DNA of 10,260 nt, from the NCBI GenBank assembly GCA_902494815.1, contig CABUVB010000055.1, positions 1-10,260 of the forward strand. Reading direction: 5' to 3'. Source of the stretch: an uncultured Collinsella sp. (lineage in GTDB: Bacteria > Actinomycetota > Coriobacteriia > Coriobacteriales > Coriobacteriaceae). The notes beneath the pieces are model-generated. The model saw only the letters and a program-made list of their open reading frames with translations, did not search any database and was not told the DNA's origin. Positions 1-5,637 of this stretch are shown here, in pieces. The position numbers and the translations under genes are program-made. Numbering within the stretch: the first letter of the stretch is position 1; each line of letters starts with the position of its first letter.

Positions 1-71
1 AGCACGGCGCCGTAGCCGCCGCGTCCCGGATTTGATCGGGCCGAGCCGTCGGTATAGATGATGACCTTCAC
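1..71 (-). CDS. rnhA: Ribonuclease HI family protein, 5' end only
   Basis: Only the first 23 codons are inside the window; the gene runs off the left edge. The translation begins M-K-V-I-I-Y-T-D-G-S-A-R-S-N-P-G-R-G-G-Y, which is the typical first beta strand and turn of RNase HI; Asp8 in the TDGS motif matches the first metal-binding catalytic aspartate of the family. The enzyme cuts the RNA strand of RNA-DNA hybrids. The start is GTG at 71; an overlapping ATG two bases upstream is followed at once by TGA and cannot be used. An AAAGGA ribosome-binding site lies about 5 bases before the GTG. It is 63 bases downstream of the LysR gene on the same strand, and a TACAAT (minus strand, 115 to 110) could be its own -10 box, though no good -35 was seen. 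The family is clear; whether it is a stand-alone RNase HI cannot be told from the fragment. Confidence 0.75.
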   Translation of the reverse strand, partial: MKVIIYTDGSARSNPGRGGYGAV

Positions 72-134
72 ATGGTTCCTTTCGTTGGGTACGTTTCGTG
101 TGAGTGACCATTGTAGCGCCATGCCCGCCGGGGG

Positions 135-1073
135 CTAGCAATCTACGATTTCTACCCCGTCTTCTGACAGTTGGTCGGCATGGATGATGCGGTTGAGCTC
201 GTCGAGGTATTGCTGCAAGAGGGGAGAGGGCTTGCGCTCGTTGTGCATGATATAGCCTACGTGCATCGTTGGGGCGTCTGCTAACGGGATCGATGCCATA
301 CCCCATTGCATTTCATTGGAGAGGACACCGGTCGACAGGGTGTAACCGTTCGACGTGATAAGCAAGTTAGTGAGTGTTCCGCGGTCCGAGATTCGTATGT
401 TGCGGTCGCAAGGGATATAGCTAAAAGGTTCCTCGGCGTAATAGAAGGAGTTTGAGGTTCCCTGCTCAAAGCTGTAGCGCGTATAGGGCGTGAGGTCGGC
501 AAGGGACAGCTTAGGGCGGCGTGCGAGCGGGTGGCGTTCGCTGACGAATACGTGGACTTTCGCATCAAAGAGGGGGTGAAAGCCCGCTCGGGCGTTAGCG
601 AAGGCCTTCTGCAGGACGCGGGCGTTAAAGTCATCCAGGTACAGAATGCCGATATCGCTGCGAAATGCGCGGACGTCGTCGATGATTTGCGAGGTGGTGG
701 TCTCGCGCATGATGAACTCGAACTTGCTGTCGCGGCAGCGCTCGACGACGTTGACAAAGGCCTCGACCGAAAACGCGTAGTGTTGGGCCGAGATGGCAAG
801 GCGCGCCTGGGGTGTACCGCCGTCCTCGTAGCGGGCCTCGAGCATGTCTGCCTGCTCTACGACCTGGCGCGCATAGCCTAAAAGCTCGGTACCGTCGTTG
901 GTGAGCGTGACGCCGCGGCTGGAGCGCGTAAAGATTTCCAGATGGAGCTCCTGCTCGAGGCTTTTGACGGCGTTGGAGATATTGGACTGTGCGGTATAGA
1001 GGCGCTGCGCTGCGGCGTTAATTGAGCCGGATTCTGCCACGGCGATAAGAAAGCGAAGCTGCTGGAGGGTCAT
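135..1073 (-). CDS. LysR-family transcriptional regulator
   Basis: A 312-residue protein of the usual LysR length. Residues 1-60 form the winged helix-turn-helix (start MTLQQLRFLIAVAESGSI, then AAAQRLYTAQSNISNAVKSL, and FTRSSRGVTLT for the wing); a linker helix follows to about 85 and the effector-binding domain runs from about 90 to 300. LysR regulators bind DNA as tetramers and respond to a small co-inducer. An AAAGGA ribosome-binding site lies about 10 bases before the ATG. It is divergent from metY across a 273-base gap that carries a LysR-type palindrome 23 bases upstream of this start codon. By the common rule for divergent LysR genes it probably represses itself and controls metY, with a sulfur-metabolism co-inducer as a guess. 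The effector cannot be read from the sequence. Confidence 0.93.
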   Translation of the reverse strand: MTLQQLRFLIAVAESGSINAAAQRLYTAQSNISNAVKSLEQELHLEIFTRSSRGVTLTNDGTELLGYARQVVEQADMLEARYEDGGTPQARLAISAQHYAFSVEAFVNVVERCRDSKFEFIMRETTTSQIIDDVRAFRSDIGILYLDDFNARVLQKAFANARAGFHPLFDAKVHVFVSERHPLARRPKLSLADLTPYTRYSFEQGTSNSFYYAEEPFSYIPCDRNIRISDRGTLTNLLITSNGYTLSTGVLSNEMQWGMASIPLADAPTMHVGYIMHNERKPSPLLQQYLDELNRIIHADQLSEDGVEIVDC

Positions 1074-1095
1074 CGGCGCCCGTCCTTTCGATAGC

Positions 1096-1112
1096 TATCT
1101 AAATAACAGATA
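1096..1112. promoter_or_regulatory. Candidate LysR-type operator (TATCT-N7-AGATA)
   Basis: TATCT (1096-1100) and AGATA (1108-1112) form a perfect inverted repeat with 7 bases between, which contains the LysR-box pattern T-N11-A (T1098, A1110). Its centre, 1104, is about 66 bases before the predicted metY start point near 1170, where LysR-type recognition sites normally sit, and it lies in the likely lysR promoter, which fits self-repression. The palindrome ATAGCTAT at 1091-1098 overlaps its left edge, and TAAC-AG-GTTA at 1111-1120 overlaps its right end. Confidence 0.55.
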
Positions 1113-1134
1113 ACAGGTTAGCGCTTTTAAGTGA

Positions 1135-1163
1135 TTGACCGAGCGAAACAATGCTCGTACTAT
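1135..1163 (+). promoter_or_regulatory. metY promoter (TTGACC-17-TACTAT)
   Basis: A -35 box TTGACC (1135-1140), a 17-base spacer and a -10 box TACTAT (1158-1163) make a good sigma70-type promoter reading towards metY, with a predicted start point near 1170. The spacer carries an inverted repeat, CGAGC (1140-1144) and GCTCG (1153-1157), between the two boxes. This predicts a metY leader of roughly 175 bases. Confidence 0.6.
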
Positions 1164-1180
1164 TCAAAACACACAAAGGC

Positions 1181-1292
1181 GGTAGGTAATTAAGCCGACC
1201 ACGGAACCGGGATGCGAAAGGAGGCCCGCATATGAATTGCTTACCAAGACGAATGCCGGGCTCCTGCTTGCGCCCGTCGGCGTGATCAGGAG
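1181..1292 (+). promoter_or_regulatory. Structured metY leader, possible translational control
   Basis: By eye the leader folds into an outer 11-bp helix with two G-U pairs (1181-1191 with 1235-1245). It encloses a small CCG/CGG hairpin (1195-1204) and an ATGCG/CGCAT hairpin (1212-1231) whose loop presents AAAGGAGG. A second arm pairs CTCCTG (1261-1266) with CAGGAG (1287-1292). The same CTCCT could instead pair with the metY Shine-Dalgarno AGGAG (1336-1340), giving two mutually exclusive states. There is no T-run terminator before metY, so any control would act on translation. It does not match the SAM-I, SAM-IV, cobalamin or T-box consensus as I know them. The folding is hand-made; no energies were computed. 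Confidence 0.35.
1232..1285 (+). CDS. Candidate leader peptide upstream of metY
   Basis: A 17-codon ORF, MNCLPRRMPGSCLRPSA then TGA. It has the strong ribosome-binding site AAAGGAGG (1217-1224) at an ideal 7-base distance from its ATG, better placed than many gene starts in this window. It holds two cysteine codons and two methionine codons counting the start. Its last third covers the CTCCTG arm (1261-1266) of the leader, so a ribosome on it would change the downstream pairing. Leader peptides that sense cysteine are known before sulfur genes in mycobacteria, but those are richer in cysteine codons, so the parallel is loose. It could also be a chance ORF behind a purine-rich loop. Confidence 0.35.
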   Translation: MNCLPRRMPGSCLRPSA

Positions 1293-1346
1293 GCAGCGAC
1301 TTACTTCTCTTACTCTTATTACTTTTGTTCAATCAAGGAGATCATC

Positions 1347-2657
1347 ATGGGCCAGTTTATCAACAACCCCGAGCACACCTTTGGTTTCGACACCCTGCAG
1401 CTTCACGTTGGCCAGGAGAGCGCCGATCCCGCATCCGATTCCCGCGCCGTGCCTATCTACCAGACCACGAGCTACGTGTTCCGCAACTCCCAGCACGCCG
1501 CTGACCGCTTTGGCCTTGCCGACGCCGGTAACATCTACGGTCGTCTGACCAACTCCACCCAGGGCGTCTTTGAGGACCGTATCGCCGCGCTCGAGGGCGG
1601 CGTTGCTGGCCTCGCCGTCGCCTCTGGTGCCGCCGCCATCACCTATACCCTGCAGGCACTCGCTCAGGCCGGCGACCATGTGGTGGCCCAGAAGACCATC
1701 TACGGCGGTTCCTACAACCTGCTGGAGCACACGCTCTCCCAGTTTGGTGTCGAGACCACCTTCGTCGATGCCCATAACCTGGACGAGGTCGAGGGTGCCA
1801 TCAAGGACAACACCACGGTCATTTATCTCGAGACGCTCGGTAACCCCAACTCCGATATCCCCAACATCGACGCTATCTCCGAGGTCGCCAAGAAGCATGG
1901 CCTTCCGGTTGTTGTCGATAACACCTTCGGCACCCCGTACCTCTTCCGTCCGCTGGAGCACGGCGCCAACATCGTCGTTCACTCCGCGACTAAGTTTATT
2001 GGCGGCCACGGCACCTCGCTGGGCGGTGTGATTGTCGATGGCGGCAACTTTGACTGGAAGGCGAGCGGCAAGTATGCGCAGATCGCCGAGCCCAATCCCT
2101 CCTACCATGGCGTCTCGTTTGCCGAGGCTGCCGGCCCTGCCGCCTTCGCGACCTATGTCCGCGCCATCCTGCTTCGTGACGAGGGCGCCTGCATTAGCCC
2201 GTTTAACGCATGGGTCCTGCTCCAGGGCACCGAGACCCTGTCGCTGCGCGTCGACCGCCATGTCGAGAACACCAAAAAGGTCGTTGAGTTCCTGACCGGG
2301 GACAGCCATGTTGCCAAGGTGAACCACCCGAGCCTGCCCGAGCACCCCGACCATGAGCTGTACCAGAAGTACTTCCCCCGTGGCGGCGCCTCGATCTTCA
2401 CCTTCGAGATCAAGGGCGGCCAGGAGGCTGCTTGGAAGTTCATCGACCACCTGCAGGTCTTCTCGCTGCTCGCCAACGTGGCCGACGTCAAGTCGCTCGT
2501 CGTGCACCCGGCTACCACCACGCACTCCCAGCTCTCTGCCGAGGAACTTGCCGAGCAGAACATTACGCCCTCCACGATTCGACTTTCCATCGGTACCGAG
2601 AACGCCGAGGACATCATTTGGGATCTGAAGCAGGCCTTCGCCGCGCTGGACGAGTAA
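1347..2657 (+). CDS. metY: O-acetylhomoserine sulfhydrylase (aminocarboxypropyltransferase)
   Basis: A 436-residue PLP enzyme of the Cys/Met-metabolism family, normal MetY length. It joins O-acetyl-L-homoserine and sulfide to make L-homocysteine and acetate, the direct sulfhydrylation route to methionine, in the cytosol. Visible motifs: FDTLQLHVGQ near the N-terminus, YGRLTNST (64-71) with the phosphate-binding Tyr and Arg, ASGAAA (92-97), the cofactor-ring aspartate D191 in VVDNTFGTP, and the PLP lysine K216 in SATKFIGGHG. The C-terminal part carries NVADVKSLVVHPATTTHSQL and IRLSIGTEN, typical of this clade. An AAGGAG (1335-1340) lies 6 bases before the ATG. It is transcribed alone: it has its own promoter and leader upstream and a strong terminator downstream. 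Homologues can have some cysteine synthase activity; cystathionine gamma-synthase is less likely given the MetY-type length and sequence. Confidence 0.93.
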   Translation: MGQFINNPEHTFGFDTLQLHVGQESADPASDSRAVPIYQTTSYVFRNSQHAADRFGLADAGNIYGRLTNSTQGVFEDRIAALEGGVAGLAVASGAAAITYTLQALAQAGDHVVAQKTIYGGSYNLLEHTLSQFGVETTFVDAHNLDEVEGAIKDNTTVIYLETLGNPNSDIPNIDAISEVAKKHGLPVVVDNTFGTPYLFRPLEHGANIVVHSATKFIGGHGTSLGGVIVDGGNFDWKASGKYAQIAEPNPSYHGVSFAEAAGPAAFATYVRAILLRDEGACISPFNAWVLLQGTETLSLRVDRHVENTKKVVEFLTGDSHVAKVNHPSLPEHPDHELYQKYFPRGGASIFTFEIKGGQEAAWKFIDHLQVFSLLANVADVKSLVVHPATTTHSQLSAEELAEQNITPSTIRLSIGTENAEDIIWDLKQAFAALDE

Positions 2658-2717
2658 GGCGACTTGTGCAAGGACCCTTTGCGACTCGATAGGTATAACT
2701 GCATAAAATGCCTGCTC

Positions 2718-2757
2718 AAGGCGCCTGTGCGAATAAAGGTTGCACGGGCGCCTTTTT
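2718..2757 (+). terminator. Intrinsic terminator of metY
   Basis: A 13-bp stem with one T-G pair (2718-2730 with 2742-2754) and an 11-base loop is followed by the T-run 2753-2757. It starts 60 bases after the metY stop codon. Confidence 0.88.
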
Positions 2758-2968
2758 GCATAGGAATATCTGGAAAACAGGCTTTTTAACGTCGAATATC
2801 CAATCTAGATATGGAAAACTCCTGTTAAGTGAATGTGAGTTTTACGCAAATGACGTGCGCCTTTTGAGAAAAACCGCAGGTCGCGAATTGCTCAGGGTAC
2901 TATGCAGCGCGATCGAATCACACGCAGCTTAAACGCAGCAAAAACTCACTACGGAGGTTTCCAGCTAC
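2758..2968. other. AT-richer intergenic region before the secreted-protein gene
   Basis: With the metY tail this makes 311 bases without a gene. It is richer in A and T than its surroundings. It holds a direct repeat TGGAAAAC (2771-2778 and 2812-2819, 41 bases apart) and an inverted repeat ATATC-N7-GATAT (2796-2812). TACTAT at 2898-2903 could be the -10 box for the next gene, but no -35 stands at the right distance. Three GCAGC copies (2904, 2924, 2935) precede the ribosome-binding site. I found no RNA gene or known riboswitch consensus. Confidence 0.4.
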
Positions 2969-3745
2969 ATGAGGATCGATTCACGAAAACCGAAGGCCGC
3001 CGCCCTTTCTGCCACGCTGGCCGTGGCGCTTTTGGTGGGTGCCGGCGTAACCGAGGCCCATGCGGCGACACTGCCCGACGCGGTTGGGTCCACGCCCTCC
3101 GAGGCCACGTTGATGCAGCCCGTCGATTATCGCGGCGACGGTTTTGGCTCCATGCAGGAGTGGAACGCCTCCATGGGGGCCAAGCGCGACTCTTTGGAAG
3201 TTCGCGCTCAAATTATCATGAACATGTATGGCGACTATGCCACCGATGACGAGCGTGCTGTGCTTCAAGAGTGCATTGACGGCGCGGGCAGCCTTTTGAC
3301 GATGGAGGAGGTCGACGCCAAGTCGGCCGAGCTCGATGAACTGCGCACGACGCTCGAGGATGCTAAGCGCGAGGCGCTCGAGGCTGCGGCCGCCGAGGCA
3401 GAAGCCGCCGAGGCCGCCCAGGCTTCGTACTACAACGCCGGCTACAGCTCGTCTTACGTTGCCGCCGCTTACTATGCGAATGGTTCGGGACTGACGCGTT
3501 CCGCCGGCGTCAATAACTATAACGGTCGTCGTGAGACCTATTACAGCAGCAACGTACTCTACCATCACCGCACGGGTGAGTGGACGCAGGATTCCGAGGG
3601 TTTCTGGCGCGATTCTGATGGTTACTACGTCGTGGCCGCAGGCGATAAGGCCCAGGGCTCCACGTTTACCGGTTCCAAGGGCGAGTGCAAGGTCTATGAC
3701 TCCGGCTGCGCAGCCGGAACCACCGACTACTATACCGGTTGGTAA
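2969..3745 (+). CDS. Secreted protein with coiled coil and possible double-psi barrel C-terminal domain
   Basis: A 258-residue exported protein. Residues 1-32 are a Sec signal peptide: basic start with R2, R6, K7 and K9, a hydrophobic core LSATLAVALLVGAG, and AHA before a likely cut at 32/33. Residues 34-110 show no motif I know. Residues 113-152 are rich in Ala and Glu and likely form a helix or coiled coil. Residues 154-170 are a Tyr/Ser-rich linker. The C-terminal 80 residues contain YNGRRETYYS (184-193), SDGYYVVAA (216-224) and KVYDSGCAAGTTDYYTGW (241-258). This pattern resembles domains at the ends of cell-wall proteins in Firmicutes and Coriobacteria and recalls the 3D/RlpA double-psi beta-barrel, so a cell-wall role is likely but unproven. 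Enzymatic activity is unknown. GGAGG (2953-2957) lies 11 bases before the ATG, a long spacing. The gene appears to be transcribed alone. Confidence 0.82.
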   Translation: MRIDSRKPKAAALSATLAVALLVGAGVTEAHAATLPDAVGSTPSEATLMQPVDYRGDGFGSMQEWNASMGAKRDSLEVRAQIIMNMYGDYATDDERAVLQECIDGAGSLLTMEEVDAKSAELDELRTTLEDAKREALEAAAAEAEAAEAAQASYYNAGYSSSYVAAAYYANGSGLTRSAGVNNYNGRRETYYSSNVLYHHRTGEWTQDSEGFWRDSDGYYVVAAGDKAQGSTFTGSKGECKVYDSGCAAGTTDYYTGW

Positions 3746-3774
3746 TCTGCCATAAGCCAATAGGGCATGACGGG

Positions 3775-3822
3775 CGGGCGTCTTTACCGAGCCTTTGGGC
3801 AACGTAAAGGCGTCCGTTTTTT
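3775..3822 (+). terminator. Intrinsic terminator of the secreted-protein gene
   Basis: A 13-bp stem with two G-T pairs (3775-3787 with 3804-3816) and a 16-base loop is followed directly by six T (3817-3822), 30 bases after the stop codon. Confidence 0.85.
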
Positions 3823-3932
3823 GTGCGTGCTTGAGTTAACAGAGCGCTTACCGTGGCAGTACGCCGCGCATATGGGCGCAAGGCACACTAGTTCATGAGA
3901 ATTAAGGTCTTTCTCTTGGAGGAAGTGGTCTT

Positions 3933-4139
3933 GTGAACGCTCGAGATATCGCCGTTGCCGCCGTCGCATTGGTGCTTGGCTGCCTTGGTCCTACGGCCGC
4001 GCTCGTTGCGGGCATGCAGGGGTCATGCGGGGCTGCTCCAATCGTGGTTGGCGTGCTGATCGCGGCGGCGCTGCTGGGAAGCGCCGACGTGGTGCTTTGC
4101 CGCGATGACGAGGGCGAGGTTCCGGAATCGCAACGCTAA
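3933..4139 (+). CDS. Small membrane protein of unknown function
   Basis: A 68-residue protein that I do not recognise. It has two hydrophobic stretches likely to span the membrane, about residues 5-28 and 36-56, joined by a short glycine-rich loop (GMQGSCGAA), and a charged cytoplasm-like tail RDDEGEVPESQR. There is a cysteine in each helix (C17, C56) and one in the loop (C32). The start is GTG, with GGAGGA (3918-3923) 9 bases upstream; a TTG two bases earlier is followed by TGA and is excluded. It stands alone between the terminator of the secreted-protein gene and a hairpin 38 bases after its own stop, so it is probably its own transcript, but I found no clear promoter in 3823-3917. The ribosome-binding site, membrane pattern and downstream hairpin support it being real. 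Confidence 0.65.
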   Translation: MNARDIAVAAVALVLGCLGPTAALVAGMQGSCGAAPIVVGVLIAAALLGSADVVLCRDDEGEVPESQR

Positions 4140-4176
4140 CTGTTGTGAGGTTGGCCGCCGGTCATAGACGAAGATG

Positions 4177-4216
4177 AAAGCCGCCGCAGGGGGAAAGGTT
4201 CCCTTGCGGCGGCTTT
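4177..4216. terminator. Bidirectional hairpin between convergent genes
   Basis: A long GC-rich stem (AAAGCCGCCGCA, 4177-4188, with TGCGGCGGCTTT, 4205-4216), extended by GGG/CCC past one bulged T, lies between the convergent ends of the small membrane protein and the reductase gene. Each strand has only three T after the stem, so it may stop transcription weakly in both directions. Confidence 0.65.
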
Positions 4217-4249
4217 GCTGCTAAGGCTGTTGAATGCGGAGCGTTGGTG

Positions 4250-5164
4250 CTACCAGCTTTTCTCGATATCGCGGATGCGCCGATAGAGCCACTCGTTTTG
4301 CGGCACTTGGATATCGTGTTTGGCTGCGAGGCGGCAAATGGTGCCCGCGAACTCCTCGACTTCGGTTTTGCGCTTTGCGATGCGGTCTTGCGCCATCGAG
4401 GGCATACCGGCGGGGTCGATTCCCTCGATGAGATGCGCCATCTGCGTCAGATCTGCTTCGGTCAGCTCAACGCCCTCGGCGTTGGCGACCGCAAGCGTTT
4501 CGCGCATGGCGGAAACAAAGCAGCGACGCTGCTCGGAGCCCGGCTCCGTGGCGCTTCCGTAGGTCCCGCCGTAGGCCATGCACGTCTGGTTGATGCCATC
4601 GTTGAGCATGAGTTTGGCCCACATGCGGTGCGCAATGTCGCTCTCGACGGTATGGGCGATGCCGCAGCGTGTGTAGAGCCCGTCGATGGCGGTGACGGTT
4701 GCGGGCTCGGTGCCTGCAACCGCGCCAAAGCGAATCTCGCCCGCATTGGTAAAGGTGAGCGCGCCGTCGAGGAACACGGCATCCATGCCCTGGCAAATAC
4801 CAAGAACGGTATGCTTCCAGCCAAAGCGCTCGGCAATCTTTTGCTCGCTCGTAATGCCGTTGCACAGCGAGGCGATGAGCGTGTTGGGTCCCACGACGCG
4901 TTCCATAGTCTTGAGTGCTTGGTTGAGTCCCGTCGTCTTGACCGTGAGAATGACCAGATCGGCGGGCGTTGCTTCACTGACGCGCACGGACTTGAGTGCG
5001 CAGGGCTCGCCGTTGACCGTAAGGGCGTCGCCTGCGTGACGCTCGAAACGGGCGTCGTCCATAATGTATTCGACGGCATCGTTGCCGAGCGTCTTGGCAA
5101 TCATGCTGCCATAGAGTAGACCGACGCCACCCTTGCCGATAAAGGCAACCTTGTTGATCTGCAC
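4250..5164 (-). CDS. 2-dehydropantoate 2-reductase family protein (ApbA/PanE-like)
   Basis: A 304-residue NADPH-dependent reductase of the ketopantoate reductase family. The founding member reduces 2-dehydropantoate to pantoate for coenzyme A synthesis. Visible from the chosen start: the dinucleotide-binding loop IGKGGVG (9-15), the conserved Asn102 in SLCNGIT, the proposed catalytic Lys184 in RMWAKLMLNDGINQ, and Glu268 in the C-terminal MAQDRIAKRKTEVEEFAG segment. I chose GTG at 5164: the GAGGAG ribosome-binding site ends 9 bases before it, whereas the ATG at 5173 directly abuts that site with no spacer, and the longer reading from 5233 would cross a terminator hairpin. No panB, panC or other coenzyme A gene is nearby, and the family includes many 2-keto-acid reductases of unknown substrate, so I give no panE symbol. 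Confidence 0.87.
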   Translation of the reverse strand: MQINKVAFIGKGGVGLLYGSMIAKTLGNDAVEYIMDDARFERHAGDALTVNGEPCALKSVRVSEATPADLVILTVKTTGLNQALKTMERVVGPNTLIASLCNGITSEQKIAERFGWKHTVLGICQGMDAVFLDGALTFTNAGEIRFGAVAGTEPATVTAIDGLYTRCGIAHTVESDIAHRMWAKLMLNDGINQTCMAYGGTYGSATEPGSEQRRCFVSAMRETLAVANAEGVELTEADLTQMAHLIEGIDPAGMPSMAQDRIAKRKTEVEEFAGTICRLAAKHDIQVPQNEWLYRRIRDIEKSW

Positions 5165-5181
5165 GTGAATCATCTCCTCAC

Positions 5182-5208
5182 AAAAAGGCGCCCGCGTGCG
5201 GGGCGCCT
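5182..5208 (-). terminator. Intrinsic terminator after the 64-residue ORF
   Basis: On the minus strand an 8-bp stem AGGCGCCC/GGGCGCCT (5201-5208 with 5186-5193) is followed by TTTTT (5186-5182). It lies 73 bases after the stop codon of the small minus-strand gene and just before the reductase gene. A TACAAT at 5219-5214 on the same strand precedes it, so it could also act as an attenuator for the reductase gene. Confidence 0.72.
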
Positions 5209-5280
5209 GGTGGATTGTATGCCGCTGGAGCATGTAGCGTGCACCGGAGACGGAATTTAGAAGAACAAACGCATGGGAAC

Positions 5281-5475
5281 TTATGCCGCGGGGTAGATGG
5301 CAAAAACGCGTGCGGGATATCCAACGCCATCGCGCACCTTGGGGAAGGTGCAGAAGATGACAGCGCCTGTGGCGGGAAGCTCGTCCAGATGGTCCATGAC
5401 CTCGATCTGGTAACGGCCGACCGAGAGGATGTATTGTTCGCCGGGGTAGGGGCAGGCATCCTCACGCGTGGTCAC
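5281..5475 (-). CDS. Small conserved-looking protein of unknown function
   Basis: A 64-residue protein that I do not recognise. It starts with GTG at 5475; an AAGAAGG purine run is about 5 bases upstream. The sequence is soluble-looking: MTTREDACPYPGEQYILSV, a middle section with MDHLDELPATG, then GAVIFCTFPKVRDGVGYPARVFAIYP, which alternates hydrophobic and polar residues as beta strands do. Two cysteines are present (C8 and C42). Its reality is supported by the balanced composition and by a terminator on the same strand 73 bases downstream. It is divergent from the aldo/keto reductase gene across 162 bases and upstream of the ketopantoate reductase-like gene, from which the terminator separates it. 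I assign no function. Confidence 0.6.
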   Translation of the reverse strand: MTTREDACPYPGEQYILSVGRYQIEVMDHLDELPATGAVIFCTFPKVRDGVGYPARVFAIYPAA

Positions 5476-5637
5476 GCTCGCCTTCTTTCATCGGGCTTTT
5501 TGCTGATGTTAAAGCGGTGCCGTGACAGCTCGATTTCTGCTGCGTTACGATACGTTCTCGATTGCGATTCCACGATGTTTCGGCTGCGTGACCATTGTGT
5601 TTCGCCTTGCCGAGCGCTGATGGCGAAGGGAGGGTCC

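Noticed and set aside
1170..1346. SAM riboswitch or T-box before metY
   Set aside because: I looked for the conserved cores of SAM-I, SAM-IV, SAM-II, cobalamin and T-box RNAs and found none; the leader is left unassigned.
1329..2525. 398-codon open frame antisense to metY
   Set aside because: It mirrors metY codon by codon, has a low-complexity Val/Gly/Asp-rich translation and no ribosome-binding site; metY itself has clear catalytic motifs.
2708..2932. 74-codon frame after metY
   Set aside because: It reads straight through the metY terminator stem and has no ribosome-binding site.
2981..3802. 273-codon minus-strand frame over the secreted-protein gene
   Set aside because: It crosses the terminator hairpin and mirrors the sense gene, whose signal peptide and conserved C-terminus are convincing.
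4244..5119. 291-codon plus-strand frame over the reductase gene
   Set aside because: It is the complement of a gene with a clear nucleotide-binding motif and catalytic residues; no family motif appears in this frame.
5215..5637. Long N-terminal extension of the aldo/keto reductase frame
   Set aside because: The extension covers the opposite-strand small gene and shows no domain; the GTG at 5638 gives the usual family N-terminus and has a strong ribosome-binding site.
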